64,000 nt of DNA from contig NZ_AP026800.1 in NCBI RefSeq assembly GCF_033095945.1, positions 1,488,001-1,552,000 on the forward strand, in the 5' to 3' direction. Source of the stretch: Bombiscardovia apis. Its GTDB lineage: Bacteria > Actinomycetota > Actinomycetes > Actinomycetales > Bifidobacteriaceae. Shown in pieces: positions 26,564-36,243 of this stretch. Under the pieces are notes generated by a model. That model had not been told where the DNA came from. It worked only from the letters and a program-made list of their open reading frames with translations, and ran no database searches. The position numbers and the translations under genes are program-made. Each line of letters begins with the position of its first letter. Position 1 is the first letter of the stretch.

Positions 26564-27652
26564 ATGCCATTACCTGCGCTCATTGTCATTGCCTCGGTGC
26601 TCTGTATCATCATCGCCTTGGCTGCTACCGCTTACTGGCTGAGGGCACGTTCGCGCCGCTTATTTGAAGCCAAGCTGCAAGCTAGGCACGACGATCAGGT
26701 CTCATACGCTTTTATTATCAACCCTTCCAAGCCTCAAGCCAAGCAGATTCGCGAGCGCATTAAGCAATACTGCCAAGCCAAAGGCCTTGAAGACGTGCGC
26801 TTTTACGACACCCAGCTCGACAAAGACGGCAAGGCCTGCGCGCAAGAAGCTCTAGCAGATGGCGCTGGAATCGTAGTTGCAGTGGGCGGCGATGGGACTG
26901 TGCGAACGGTAGCAAGCGCGGTTGCTGGCACTGGCCACGTATTGGGAATCATTCCTATTGGCACTGGAAACTTATTTGCCCGCAATATGGGCATTCCAGT
27001 AGGCGATCCAGAAGCGGCCTTAGCAGTGGCAACTTCACATGGTTCCCGCAAGGTTGATGTGGGCCGAATGCGGATATTAGACAGCAGAGATTCACAGACC
27101 CGCCACGCTTTCTTAATTATCGCCGGTATTGGCTTCGATGCACTCATGATTGACGACACCGATCCCAACCTGAAGAAAAGCATCTCCTGGCTGGCCTATT
27201 TCATCTCGGGAGCCAAGCATCTTTTCGCCGACAAATTCAAGGGCGACATCACTATCCGCCAGCGTGACGGTCGCACTCAAACCAACAAAAATGTGGAGTT
27301 CAGAACGTTTATGGCCGGCAATTGCGGCGAGATTCCAGGCTTTTCGCTGATGCCCGACGCTGCTTTCGACGACGGCATGCTCGACTTTGAGCTCATAGAC
27401 ACCTCAGGCGGCTTAATTGGTTGGGCTAACTTGTTTGGCGATGTAATGCACCAGACCATTACCCGCACTTCGACCCAGAGTCCACTGTCTACCAATTCTT
27501 CGATTGAGCAGGTGCAGGGCTCCGACGCTGAGATTAAGCTAAAGAAGCCGGCCTTAGCTCAGGTCGATGGCGATATTCTTGGCGAAACCCGACATATTGA
27601 GCTTTCCGTCGACAAGCAGTCGCTCAACGTGCGCGTTCCCGTTGAGCAGTAG
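26564..27652 (+). CDS. Diacylglycerol-kinase-family lipid kinase
   Basis: 362 residues. An N-terminal membrane anchor (LIVIASVLCIIIALAATAYW) precedes a DAGK catalytic domain with the ATP-binding VAVGGDGTVRTVASA (~115) and PIGTGNLFARN. The C-terminal beta-sandwich domain ends with the family-typical VQVDGD-like AQVDGDILG. It would phosphorylate a membrane lipid such as diacylglycerol or a polyprenol; the exact lipid is not predictable. Confidence 0.9.
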   Translation: MPLPALIVIASVLCIIIALAATAYWLRARSRRLFEAKLQARHDDQVSYAFIINPSKPQAKQIRERIKQYCQAKGLEDVRFYDTQLDKDGKACAQEALADGAGIVVAVGGDGTVRTVASAVAGTGHVLGIIPIGTGNLFARNMGIPVGDPEAALAVATSHGSRKVDVGRMRILDSRDSQTRHAFLIIAGIGFDALMIDDTDPNLKKSISWLAYFISGAKHLFADKFKGDITIRQRDGRTQTNKNVEFRTFMAGNCGEIPGFSLMPDAAFDDGMLDFELIDTSGGLIGWANLFGDVMHQTITRTSTQSPLSTNSSIEQVQGSDAEIKLKKPALAQVDGDILGETRHIELSVDKQSLNVRVPVEQ

Positions 27653-27750
27653 GCCTGATTTTCGGCCACTCCCAGCGCTTGTCACATCTTGTTATATTTC
27701 GTTACTTTTTGTGCACTTCTCTGTCATAAGCTCGTGGCAAAATAGAGACC

Positions 27751-29427
27751 ATGGTTGCACAGCATGCGGGGATGCCCGCCACTCAAGATGATTTAATCAA
27801 CGTCGACGAGGTCGTCGGCAAGTACTACGACCTCATTCCCGACCCTGCCGAGCTCTCCCAGCGGGTTGCTTTCGGCACTTCGGGCCACCGCGGATCCTCG
27901 CTCAAAACGTCATTCAACGAAGCTCACATCGTAGCCATTGCCCAGGCAATTGCCGAGCAGCGAGCCAAGGAAGGCGTCACCGGCCCCCTCTACCTGGGCC
28001 GCGACACCCACGCTCTCTCCCTGCCAGCTTGGAAGTCAGCTATTGAGGTCCTGGTTGCTAACGGCGTCCGGGTCCGTATCGATGCGCGCGACGACTACAC
28101 CCCCACCCCCACTATCTCCCAAGCTATTTTGACCCACAATCGGGCCAACGACGGCTCCCAGCGCTTCTCCGGCGAGGACTTGGCAGACGGCATCGTCGTC
28201 ACCCCCTCCCACAATCCTCCCACCGACGGCGGCTTCAAATACGACCCGCCCACCGGAGGCCCAGCTCCCGAAAGCACCACCAAAGCCATTGCCGACAGGG
28301 CCAATGAGCTGCTGGGCTCTTACAAGAGCGTCAAGCGCATCCCCTTCGAGCAGGCCATCAATTCTGAGCTTATTGAGCGCTTTGACTATCGCGAGCACTA
28401 CGTAGCAGACTTGGGCTCCGTCATCGACTTTGAAGCCATTCGCACTTCGGGCGTGCGCTTGGGCATTGACCCCCTGGGCGGCGCTTCAGTCAATTATTGG
28501 CCACTGATTAACGAAAAGTACGGCCTCAATATTGGCGTAATCAACCCCGAAGTCGACCCCACTTGGCGGTTCATGACCCTCGACCACGACGGCAAGATTC
28601 GCATGGACCCCAGCTCTGAGTACGCCATGAAGGGCCTGGTAGACCGTCTCAACGGCGGCGCTTGGGACTCTTACGATTTGGTGGGCGGCACCGATCCAGA
28701 CGCCGACCGCCACGGCATCGTCTGCCCCGGCTCGGGAGTTATGAACCCCAACCATTACATCGCCGTATGTGTCGAATATCTCTTCTCTGGCAACCGCCCC
28801 GATTGGCCCGCAGGCGCAGGAGTAGGCAAGACCTTGGTCTCTTCCTCGCTCATTGACCGCGTTGCCGCCGCTATCAATGCCAAACTCGTTGAGGTGCCCG
28901 TAGGCTTCAAGTGGTTCGTGGACCCGCTCTTTAAGGGTGAGGTCGCTTTCGGTGGCGAGGAGAGCTCCGGCATGAGCTTCCTGCGCTGCAACGGCCACGT
29001 GTGGACCACCGACAAAGACGGCCTAATCCCCGACTTATTGGCTGCTGAAATCACTGCCAAGACGGGCAAGAACCCGGCCGAATTGCACCAGGCGCAGGTG
29101 GAGCGCTTCGGCGAGAGCTGGTATCAGCGCGTCGACACCCCCACCACCCTTGAACAAAAGGCCAAGTTTGCCTCCCTCAGCCCCGCAGATGTGAGCGAAA
29201 CCGAGTTGGCCGGCGAGCCCATCACCGCCAAGCTCACCGAGGCCCCGGGCAACGGCGCTGCAATCGGCGGCATCAAGGTCACCACCAAGAACAACTGGTT
29301 CGCTGCCCGCCCCTCCGGCACCGAAAACATCTACAAGGTCTACGCCGAGTCCTTCATCTCCCCCGAGGCCCTAACCCAAACCCAAACCGAAGCCACCACC
29401 TTAGTAAACAAAGCCCTCTCCGAATAA
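27751..29427 (+). CDS. pgm: Phosphoglucomutase, alpha-D-glucose-phosphate specific
   Basis: 558 residues. The phosphoserine loop is [11 protein letters not shown] (~150), the Mg-binding loop [11 protein letters not shown] (~305), the sugar-binding loop [11 protein letters not shown] (~395) and the phosphate-binding loop [11 protein letters not shown] near the end. It interconverts glucose-1-phosphate and glucose-6-phosphate, linking glycogen and exopolysaccharide metabolism to the bifid shunt. The terminator at 29447-29475 ends the transcript. Confidence 0.96.
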   Translation: MVAQHAGMPATQDDLINVDEVVGKYYDLIPDPAELSQRVAFGTSGHRGSSLKTSFNEAHIVAIAQAIAEQRAKEGVTGPLYLGRDTHALSLPAWKSAIEVLVANGVRVRIDARDDYTPTPTISQAILTHNRANDGSQRFSGEDLADGIVVTPSHNPPTDGGFKYDPPTGGPAPESTTKAIADRANELLGSYKSVKRIPFEQAINSELIERFDYREHYVADLGSVIDFEAIRTSGVRLGIDPLGGASVNYWPLINEKYGLNIGVINPEVDPTWRFMTLDHDGKIRMDPSSEYAMKGLVDRLNGGAWDSYDLVGGTDPDADRHGIVCPGSGVMNPNHYIAVCVEYLFSGNRPDWPAGAGVGKTLVSSSLIDRVAAAINAKLVEVPVGFKWFVDPLFKGEVAFGGEESSGMSFLRCNGHVWTTDKDGLIPDLLAAEITAKTGKNPAELHQAQVERFGESWYQRVDTPTTLEQKAKFASLSPADVSETELAGEPITAKLTEAPGNGAAIGGIKVTTKNNWFAARPSGTENIYKVYAESFISPEALTQTQTEATTLVNKALSE

Positions 29428-29446
29428 AAAAGTCCGAATATTTTAA

Positions 29447-29475
29447 CGGCGACCCACTTTTTGAACTGGTCGCCG
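29447..29475 (+). terminator. Terminator after pgm
   Basis: CGGCGACC (29447-29454) pairs with GGTCGCCG (29468-29475), followed shortly by TTTT. Confidence 0.6.
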
Positions 29476-29510
29476 CTCACTTTTCGGGTCGGTCGTTTAG
29501 GGTGGAGGGT

Positions 29511-30677
29511 ATGAGTCAAAGCGAGATTGTTGTTTCTACGGACGGTTCGGCGTTGGGGAACCCGAATGGGCCTATGGGTTGGGCTTGGGCCGACCATCAA
29601 GGCGAGGGTGCGGACGCAGGCGGTGCCACTAATGGAACCAACCAGATTGGCGAGCTATGCGCCGTATTGCAGGCCTTGCGCGCCCATCGTGGGGCCACGC
29701 CGCTCACTATCCAAACCGACTCCCAGTATGCCATTAACTGCTCAACCAAGTGGGTGCACGGCTGGAAAAAGAAGGGCTGGAAAAACGCGGCAGGCAAGCC
29801 TGTCAAAAACCGCCAACTTATAGAAGCCATCGACCGTGAAATCAGCCAGCGCCCAGGCCCGGTCAAGTTCTTCTGGGTCAAGGGCCACGCTGGAGACCGC
29901 TTTAACGAGAAGGTCGACGACCTAGCCCGAGGGTTCGCCACCGACGTGCGCAGTGGCGACAAGCGCTCCTACCTGCCCATCGAAGGCTGGCAATCCTTGC
30001 TCGCCTCCCCCTATACCAAGGGTCTCAAAATCTCCGAAGAGGTCCGGCTCCAGCTCAAGGGCCAGCATGTAAACCCAGCCCAGTCCGACGCCCTCTACAA
30101 TCACGGCGCTCCCGAAATGGCAGAAGAGGAGCAGCCCTCACCGCTTGCCGCTTTGGCGCTGTTTGACTCGCCGGGCGACGACATCGAGGGCGACGCAGTT
30201 AATCAGACGCAAGTAATGGAACCCATTCGCGACCTTATGCCGGGCGCAGAGGAAGCCTCTGAGAGCTCACCTTCGCAGGAGCGAGCGCAGTCCATTCCTC
30301 CAGTGCCAGCGCCGCCGAGCCCGCAGAACACTGCGCAAGCAAGCGATGAAGACGAGTTTGAAGAAGCGGCCGAGACTGCCGAAGACGAGCCTTTCGTTGA
30401 AGCTGAAGAGTCCGAGGAGAGAAGCCCTCAGGGCTCAGCTCAGGGCTCAGCACAAGACGACGAGGACGATGCCCAGTCATCGCGGGGCCTAGTAGCCACC
30501 GGCGATCTCATCATCACCCCTCCCCCCTCGCGCAGCCCCTACTTTGCCGGCAAAGACCTCCACATCTCGGGAACCATTTCCTTCTCGGCAGACATTGACC
30601 AAGAGGGCCGCGTCCATATCAAGGGTGTACCCTTCCGCCTGCACTCTATCGACGTGCGCGAAGAAGGCGAAGAGTAA
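29511..30677 (+). CDS. rnhA: Ribonuclease HI with long acidic C-terminal extension
   Basis: 388 residues from ATG 29511; a GTG three codons earlier is an alternative start. The catalytic RNase HI domain occupies ~1-150, with acidic residues in STDGSALGNP, GELCAVLQAL, QTDSQYA and VDDLARG, and the handle region KKKGWKN. The middle (~210-320) is strongly acidic and probably disordered. A short C-terminal ~45-residue domain follows (GTISFSADIDQEGRVHIKG). It removes RNA from RNA-DNA hybrids. Most bacterial RNase HI proteins are ~150 residues, so the tail is an added module of unknown role. Confidence 0.88.
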   Translation: MSQSEIVVSTDGSALGNPNGPMGWAWADHQGEGADAGGATNGTNQIGELCAVLQALRAHRGATPLTIQTDSQYAINCSTKWVHGWKKKGWKNAAGKPVKNRQLIEAIDREISQRPGPVKFFWVKGHAGDRFNEKVDDLARGFATDVRSGDKRSYLPIEGWQSLLASPYTKGLKISEEVRLQLKGQHVNPAQSDALYNHGAPEMAEEEQPSPLAALALFDSPGDDIEGDAVNQTQVMEPIRDLMPGAEEASESSPSQERAQSIPPVPAPPSPQNTAQASDEDEFEEAAETAEDEPFVEAEESEERSPQGSAQGSAQDDEDDAQSSRGLVATGDLIITPPPSRSPYFAGKDLHISGTISFSADIDQEGRVHIKGVPFRLHSIDVREEGEE

Positions 30678-30770
30678 GCCTGCGAGCCGCCGCAAGGCCG
30701 GTGCCTCGCGTAGTATTAAAAGAGTTAGCACACAACGCCCGGCGCAATCCGGTCGTGCGAAGGAGATTCG

Positions 30771-31469
30771 ATGGATAAGACACAGCAAGATGAGCTGAAA
30801 AAGGCGGCCGGCATTGAGGCTGCAAAGCTGGTAGAAAACGGCATGATTGCAGGCCTTGGCACCGGTTCCACGGTTCGTTTCCTCGTAGACGAACTGGGCC
30901 GCCGCACCCAGGAAGAGGGCCTGGAGTTCACCGGCGTTACCACTTCCCGCCGCACCCAAGAGCAGGCCGAAAGCTACGGCATCAAGATTGTAGACATTGA
31001 CGAAGTTGACCATGTTGATGTCACAATCGACGGCGCAGACGAGGTTGATAAGGACTTCAACGGCATTAAGGGCGGCGGCGCGGCCCTGCTCTGGGAGAAG
31101 ATTGTAGCCACCAACTCCAAGAAAATCGTGTGGATTGTTGACGAGTCCAAGATTGTTGACACCATCGGCAAGTTCCCCCTGCCCGTTGAGGTTATCCCCT
31201 TCGGTGCAGGCCACGTTATCAAGCGTTTCGAAGACCGCGGCTACAAGCCCGTCTTGCGCTTGACTGAGGACGGCAAGCCGGTTCGTACCGACGAAAACAA
31301 CTACGTAGTCGACCTCCACATGGACTGCATCGACCACCCGCAAGATTTGGCTGAAGACCTTATCAACACGGTGGGCGTAGTCGAGCACGGCCTCTTCCTC
31401 AACATGGTAGACACCGTCATCGTAGGCGACCCCCACGGCCCCCGCGTCATGACCAACTCCAACAAGTAG
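30771..31469 (+). CDS. rpiA: Ribose-5-phosphate isomerase A
   Basis: 232 residues. The phosphate/substrate loop [16 protein letters not shown] (~27-42), the catalytic DGADEVD and the [12 protein letters not shown] segment are all diagnostic of RpiA. It interconverts ribose-5-P and ribulose-5-P and feeds the fructose-6-phosphate phosphoketolase pathway. AAGGAG precedes the ATG at 30771. The 31488-31522 hairpin follows. Confidence 0.96.
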   Translation: MDKTQQDELKKAAGIEAAKLVENGMIAGLGTGSTVRFLVDELGRRTQEEGLEFTGVTTSRRTQEQAESYGIKIVDIDEVDHVDVTIDGADEVDKDFNGIKGGGAALLWEKIVATNSKKIVWIVDESKIVDTIGKFPLPVEVIPFGAGHVIKRFEDRGYKPVLRLTEDGKPVRTDENNYVVDLHMDCIDHPQDLAEDLINTVGVVEHGLFLNMVDTVIVGDPHGPRVMTNSNK

Positions 31470-31487
31470 TCTTTCGCAAACTGCTCT

Positions 31488-31522
31488 GATGCCCCGCTGC
31501 CCACTCGGCGCAGCGGGGCATC
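31488..31522 (+). terminator. Terminator after rpiA
   Basis: GATGCCCCGCTG (31488-31499) pairs perfectly with CAGCGGGGCATC (31511-31522). Confidence 0.7.
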
Positions 31523-31542
31523 GGCGTATACATAGTCGCGCG

Positions 31543-31601
31543 CAAAAAAAGAGAACCCCTCCTGCTGCCATGAGATGCTCACGGAAACGGGAGGGGCTCT
31601 C
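31543..31601 (-). terminator. Terminator after the bS22 gene
   Basis: On the minus strand GAGAGCCCCTCC pairs with GGAGGGGTTCTC (one mismatch) across a ~26-base loop, followed by seven T (31543-31549 read as A on the plus strand). It lies just downstream of the bS22-type gene. Confidence 0.75.
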
Positions 31602-31631
31602 GGCTATATAGCCAAAAGACCTGCGCCAAGA

Positions 31632-31721
31632 CTACTTGCGCTGATGACGAGTCTTACGCAGCATTTTACGATGCTTCTTCTTGCTCATACGCTTGCGGCG
31701 CTTCTTGATGACAGAACCCAT
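31632..31721 (-). CDS. bS22-type mini ribosomal protein (AURKAIP1/COX24 domain)
   Basis: A 29-residue, extremely basic protein starting MGSVIKKRRKRM, nearly identical at its start to the actinobacterial AURKAIP1/COX24 protein that is bound to the small ribosomal subunit (bS22) in mycobacteria. ATG 31721 has GGAGG about 8 bp upstream, and a minus-strand terminator follows the TAG at 31632-31634. It is missed by most gene finders because of its size. Ribosome binding is inferred from the family. Confidence 0.85.
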   Translation of the reverse strand: MGSVIKKRRKRMSKKKHRKMLRKTRHQRK

Positions 31722-31794
31722 CGGCGAGCCTCCGTTCCTTAAAAACTAATAGTAAGTGTGCAACTCGCCTAATAATACACCGATTACCCGACCT

Positions 31795-32439
31795 TTACAG
31801 GGGGAAGTCCTTATAAAAGGCCTCAACACTTGCCTTGGGCCCCTCCAGGCGGAAGGTCACCGTGGCGTTGCGCCACAAGACAACCGACTGCTTTGCATTG
31901 GCAGGATCCTCGCGCTCCACATACGAGCCCGTCTCCTTGCCCGAGACCTTGACCTTGCCCGAAGCCAGCTCCTTGCCAGTGAGCGAGGAGAGCATGGACT
32001 GGTAGTGCTTGTCTGCGTCTTCATCGTGACTCCACTGAGCCACGTGCAGGGCCACATCCTTGCCCTCACTACCCGTTGAGTAGGCAATCGTGTATTCCTC
32101 AATCGGCGCGGAAGCAGCCCAGTCAGTGGCCGCGTCGGCCTTCACTCGCGCAAAAGCACCCACCGAATCAGGCATGGCCTTGAGCAAATCAGTGGCGTTG
32201 GCTGGCAGAGGCTGAGCAGTAATCGTAGGCTTGCTGGCAGGCTGGCTTGGGTGTGCCGCACCGGTCTGCGAGGCCGCGGGCGCTTGGGTCGTGCTCTTGG
32301 CAGCCCAGTGGGGCCACACATAAGCAGAGAAAAGCACCAAAATCACCACTACGGCTACACCAATAACCAGCGCAAGACGCCGCCGACGGACGACGACAGA
32401 CTGGCTCTTTGCTTCAACATTAGGCTTATTGTCAGGCAT
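31795..32439 (-). CDS. Membrane-anchored hypothetical protein
   Basis: 214 residues. A short basic N-terminus (VVRRRRLAL) leads into one membrane helix (VIGVAVVVILVLFSAYVW), then a Thr/Ala/Gln/Pro linker and an outside domain of ~120 residues (EEYTIAYSTGSEGKDVALH, ATVTFRLEGPKASVEAFYKD). I do not recognise the family; the topology is that of an actinobacterial anchored extracytoplasmic protein. It stands alone, divergent from radA. Confidence 0.65.
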   Translation of the reverse strand: MPDNKPNVEAKSQSVVVRRRRLALVIGVAVVVILVLFSAYVWPHWAAKSTTQAPAASQTGAAHPSQPASKPTITAQPLPANATDLLKAMPDSVGAFARVKADAATDWAASAPIEEYTIAYSTGSEGKDVALHVAQWSHDEDADKHYQSMLSSLTGKELASGKVKVSGKETGSYVEREDPANAKQSVVLWRNATVTFRLEGPKASVEAFYKDFPL

Positions 32440-32588
32440 ACTTCGATTCTCTCACAAGGGCTGTAAAGTGCCCGCCCGAGCCCGCCAAAACTTCCACAAA
32501 CCGCTCAATTCAGACCACTTCACTCGCCCCTTGCGCTGGCAACGAACTCGAAGCCACCTTGTCCTTCAAGGCCGATAGCGTCGCAGGT

Positions 32589-33992
32589 ATGGCAAAAAGC
32601 ACAACTCAGTATGTTTGCAGCGAATGCGGCTGGACCGGGGCCAAATGGTTCGGCCGCTGCCCCGAGTGCGGCCAGTGGGGCACAATCGAAGAGTTCCACG
32701 AGGCGAGGCCGTCCAAGCGCTCAGCAGGCGCATCTGGCTCAGGCAAACGCACCCAGGCGAGCGTGCTTTCTGCCGAAGCTCAAGCCCAGCCCATCACCCA
32801 AGTGGGCACGGAAAGCATGACCCGCCTTGCTACCGGTTTTGAAGAGTTCGACCGCGTATTGGGCGGCGGCGTGGTGCCCGGTTCGGTCATTTTAGTAGCT
32901 GGCGAGCCCGGCATCGGCAAGTCAACCCTGCTGCTAGAGACCGCTGGCAATATCGCCAAGGCCTCCGAGGGCAGCGTGCTCTACATCTCCGGCGAGGAAT
33001 CCCAAGCCCAAGTGCGCATGCGGGCCTCGCGAGTAGACGCTATCGATGACTCCCTCCTGCTGGCCGCCACCACCGATTTAGGCACAGTTTTGGGCCTCAT
33101 TGAGCAAAACAAGCCCGCTCTCGCCATCGTCGATTCGGCCCAAACGATTACTTCCCAAGATGTTGACGGCATTTCGGGCGGCTCCACTCAGGTGCGCGAG
33201 GTGGCTTCGGCCCTGATTGATGTGGCCAAAACCTACGATATTCCCATCATGCTCGTGGGCCACGTGACCAAAGACGGCGCTATCGCAGGCCCGCGCACCT
33301 TGGAGCACTTGGTCGACGTGGTCTGCCAGTTCGAGGGCGATTCCCAGACGGCTCTGCGCATGCTCCACGCGGCCAAAAACCGCTTCGGCCCCACCGACGA
33401 AGTGGGCTGCTTCGATATGAGCGGGCAAGGCATCGAAGAGGTCAAAGACCCAGCAGGCCTCTTCCTCTCCACTTCGGAGGCCCCCATCGAAGGCACCTGC
33501 GTCACCTTCACCCTCGACGGCCACCGCAGCCTCCCAATCGAAGTGCAGGCTCTAGTCACTAACTCCGTCTTGCCTACTCCCCGGCGCAATACCAACGGTA
33601 TCGACGCCAACCGCTTAGCCATGCTGGCCGCGGTTTTGTATCGGCACGGGCGAGTCAACCTGCTCACCAAAGACCTCTATGTCTCCACCATCGCTGGCGG
33701 CCTCGCCAAGGAGCCGGGCTGCGACCTCGCTATTGTCGCCGCCCTAGCTTCGGCATCCTCCTCTAAGCCAATCGCCAAAACCACCTGCGCTATGGGTGAG
33801 ATTTCCCTCACTGGCCAAGTGCGCCCCGTCCCCCAGCTGGCCCACCGCCTTTCAGAAGCGGCCCGCCTAGGCTTCACGCGCGCTATCGTGCCGGTGAGCC
33901 GCTCCAGCCGAGCCCCTGAGCGCACGCCCGGCTTGGAAGTCGTGGAAGTATCCACCCTTGCCGATGCCTTGGAAGCCCTAGGGGTGCGCTAA
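32589..33992 (+). CDS. radA: DNA repair protein RadA/Sms
   Basis: 467 residues from ATG 32589, the conserved start of the family; an in-frame TTG ten codons upstream is rejected. The N-terminal zinc finger is CSECGW...CPECGQWG, followed by a RecA-like ATPase with Walker A GEPGIGKSTLL and the RadA-specific KNRFGPTDE motif (~260). The C-terminal Lon-like domain includes LPTPRRNTNGID. RadA drives branch migration in recombinational repair. Confidence 0.95.
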   Translation: MAKSTTQYVCSECGWTGAKWFGRCPECGQWGTIEEFHEARPSKRSAGASGSGKRTQASVLSAEAQAQPITQVGTESMTRLATGFEEFDRVLGGGVVPGSVILVAGEPGIGKSTLLLETAGNIAKASEGSVLYISGEESQAQVRMRASRVDAIDDSLLLAATTDLGTVLGLIEQNKPALAIVDSAQTITSQDVDGISGGSTQVREVASALIDVAKTYDIPIMLVGHVTKDGAIAGPRTLEHLVDVVCQFEGDSQTALRMLHAAKNRFGPTDEVGCFDMSGQGIEEVKDPAGLFLSTSEAPIEGTCVTFTLDGHRSLPIEVQALVTNSVLPTPRRNTNGIDANRLAMLAAVLYRHGRVNLLTKDLYVSTIAGGLAKEPGCDLAIVAALASASSSKPIAKTTCAMGEISLTGQVRPVPQLAHRLSEAARLGFTRAIVPVSRSSRAPERTPGLEVVEVSTLADALEALGVR

Positions 33993-34049
33993 AGTCACCC
34001 GCGAGAGTAGTCTTCCAAGAGTAAGCATTGAACGAAGAAAGAGGCCCCA

Positions 34050-34529
34050 ATGAGCGTTGAATTAGCAGCGATGAGTCCTTACGCCCAGTCAGTAGTCAAG
34101 CGCTTGGGGCTGGAGCCCCACCCCGAAGGCGGCTGGTATGTGGCCGACTGGCTGAGCGAGCGCGAAGATTCCGCCTCCACCCGCCCCCTGTCTTCGCTTA
34201 TATACTTCCTCCTGGCCCAAGGCGACGCCTCCGCTTGGCACAAGGTAGACGCAGACGAAATCTGGCTCTGGCACGGCCCGGCCCCGGTCCAACTCGAAAT
34301 CGGCGGCTACGGCGACGCCCCTGCGAGCGACCCAGCTGAGCGCACCCTCATTACCTTGGGAGCCCAACTCACCAACGGCGGCAGCCAAGACGAATCAACG
34401 ATTCCAGTGGGCCACTTCGTAGTGCCCGAAGGCTGCTGGCAGCGCACCCTCCCCGGCCAAGGCGACGCCCTAGTCTCCTGCGTAGTAAGCCCCGGCTTCA
34501 CCTTCGACGGCTTCATTCTCGAAGAGTAG
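34050..34529 (+). CDS. Cupin-fold DUF985 protein
   Basis: 159 residues matching the DUF985 cupin_5 pattern: LGLEPHPEGGWY near the start, LSSLIYFLLAQGDASAWHKV, DEIWLWHGPAP, then the VVPEGCWQ and CVVSPGFTFDGF motifs that close the cupin barrel. Small-molecule or metal binding is likely but the ligand is unknown. It follows radA after 57 bp and is the last gene before the surface-protein locus. Confidence 0.85.
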   Translation: MSVELAAMSPYAQSVVKRLGLEPHPEGGWYVADWLSEREDSASTRPLSSLIYFLLAQGDASAWHKVDADEIWLWHGPAPVQLEIGGYGDAPASDPAERTLITLGAQLTNGGSQDESTIPVGHFVVPEGCWQRTLPGQGDALVSCVVSPGFTFDGFILEE

Positions 34530-34569
34530 TTGGGGCTTTAGTAAGAGCTACCCCACAAAACACGGTTAT

Positions 34570-34610
34570 GTAGCACTGACAGCAGTAGCTTTTACAGCTG
34601 TCAGTGCTAC
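34570..34610 (+). terminator. Terminator before the surface-protein locus
   Basis: GTAGCACTGACAGC (34570-34583) pairs perfectly with GCTGTCAGTGCTAC (34597-34610) around a 13-base loop. Confidence 0.7.
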
Positions 34611-34630
34611 ACTTGTTATTTATATAAGAT

Positions 34631-34734
34631 AGTGCGCCTTGCGGCTGTTGGTTGGGAAACCCATATCAGCCATGTGCGCAGCGAAATTTGCATGTTGAAA
34701 TCAGCACCGTATAGCTGTTTTCAACGTATAGGGG
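34631..34734 (+). promoter_or_regulatory. Structured 5' leader of surface gene 1
   Basis: Three nested helices: outer TGCGC (34633-34637)/GCGCA (34676-34680), middle GGCTG (34643-34647)/CAGCC (34667-34671), inner GGTT (34650-34653)/AACC (34658-34661) with a GGGA loop. A second hairpin follows, GTTGAAATCAGC (34694-34705)/GCTGTTTTCAAC (34714-34725) with one mismatch, then AGGGG before the ATG at 34742. The same layout with different bases precedes surface genes 2 and 3. A TATAAGAT-like -10 lies just upstream. Confidence 0.5.
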
Positions 34735-34741
34735 TATTTTT

Positions 34742-36100
34742 ATGCGCGTCAAGCACAAGTGTAGTGCTGCACTCGTGGCATTATCCATGATTATCCTGGG
34801 GGGGGGGGTCTAACAAGCCCGCCAAAAGCCCACGCAACGCCACCAGCACCCATAACCCCACCAGCGCCGCCTGCCTGCAATATCGCAACTGACCCCATCA
34901 GTCAATGTTTCAGTCCTTCTCTTGGCAAAGCACTCGCCACCCGGTTCACATCAAACAGCACCAACGTACCGCTACCCAGTTCTGCGTATGCTACTACGTC
35001 CCTGGCTCTCGGAAACATGAGCATCACCGACCTCAGTGGCATACAATATTTTCCCCAACTCACTAGCCTAGACCTCAATAATAACGTGGAAGTTAGTTCC
35101 AGACTCAAGTGGAATGTAATCACCGATATTACGCCAATGGCTGCTCTCACTAACCTCACCTCTTTTTCGGCCTACAACACCAATCTCGCCAATCTCAATG
35201 GCATACAGAATCTCACTAAACTCGGCACTCTTCTACTTGGCGGTAATGGTGAAACGGAAAAGGGTAATCGTATAAGCGATTTGTCGTTCTTAAGTGGCCT
35301 CACTGAACTCAATTTTCTCGATATATCCAATAACCGTGTTGGTGATCTCACACCCCTAGCCAACCTCACCAATCTCAGCGGTTTAGATATCAGCAAGCAG
35401 TACATTCGCCTGCCAGATAAGCCTGACTTTGACGAGCACAACCCCATGAGCTTAGGACCGGCAACAGTGAACAACACAGTAAGCCCACACCAAGTTGCGC
35501 TAGAAGATACAGCCAAACCATCAACACCCACCTCTGGTAAAAGCTTCGATGCTACTACTGGAATCATGACGTGGGATAAGACCATGCCCGGCGACCACCA
35601 ATACAACTTCAACTACACCGGCACCGTCAACACTCCAGACAACCTAATCGGTTTACCACAGATTAACTTCACATACTCCGGCACCTTCGCGCAACAGGTA
35701 CCCGGATTAACCGTCAGCTTCGACACAGACGGTGGCACGCCGCAACCCGCAGACCAAGCCCACCACCAAAACGAAAAAGTCACACCGCCGGTAAAAGTCA
35801 GCAAACCCAGCCGATACCTCGATGGCTGGTACAACGTCGACACCGGAGCCAAGTGGAACTTCGACACAGACACTGTTACCACCGACATGACGCTAAAAGC
35901 ACGCTGGAAGGCCTGCCTCCCCCCTACCTATCCCCACAGCAGGAGCCATACCCCTCCACCGGTTCACCGGCAGTAGCCTCCTACTCCTCACCGGCCTCTC
36001 TGCCCTGGTCTACGCCGGCCACCAACTAGCCCAACAACGCCGCCGCAGCAAAGGGCACCACACGAATGAAAGCAAACCAAACCAAGCACTCAGCCAATGA
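34742..36100 (+). CDS. Phase-variable internalin-like LRR surface protein (OFF; second frameshift)
   Basis: ATG 34742 starts a signal peptide (MRVKHKCSAALVALSMIILG) that runs into 11 G and a stop (TAA 34811-34813). The body is in another frame and continues from GLTSPPKAHA (cleavage after AHA); 9 or 12 G would join them. The body holds leucine-rich repeats (~90-220: LDLNNNVEVSS, LDISNNRVGDLTPLANLTNL) and a Listeria-Bacteroides B-repeat (~320-390: FDTDGG ... GWYNVDTGAKWNFDT ... TLKARW). A C6 run (35919-35924) then causes a second frame change: the reading as written stops at 35976, while removing one C joins the IPTAG sorting signal, membrane helix and basic tail, ending at TGA 36098-36100. 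The gene as sequenced cannot produce the full ~450-residue protein. Confidence 0.7.
34798..34808 (+). repeat. G11 homopolymer tract, surface gene 1
   Basis: Eleven consecutive G within the signal-peptide codons. At this length the frame runs to TAA at 34811-34813; 9 or 12 G restores the LRR body frame. A classic slipped-strand phase-variation substrate. Confidence 0.9.
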
Positions 36101-36103
36101 TGC

Positions 36104-36239
36104 TAAACTAAACAGCTAGAAGGGTGCTTTGCCATGCCAACGGTTGGGGAACCAAACGGCTGCGTAGAGCCCACATACTTTTACTTGACTATTTGCACGG
36201 GCTAGCAGCTGGTTGTTGCTCTATCTGCCCGTTTGGAGG
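36104..36239 (+). promoter_or_regulatory. Promoter and structured 5' leader of surface gene 2
   Basis: Extended -10 TGCTAAACT (36101-36109). Nested helices follow: GGG (36122-36124)/CCC (36170-36172), GCC (36136-36138)/GGC (36158-36160), GGTT (36142-36145)/AACC (36150-36153) with a GGGG loop. The second hairpin is CGGGC (36198-36202)/GCCCG (36227-36231) with inner AGCAGC (36204-36209)/GTTGCT (36215-36220). GGAGG (36235-36239) precedes the ATG at 36244. Confidence 0.5.
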
Positions 36240-36243
36240 AATA

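Noticed and set aside
30489..31571. 360-codon minus-strand frame over rpiA
   Set aside because: It is antisense to rpiA and the end of the RNase HI gene, with a composition typical of a shadow frame.
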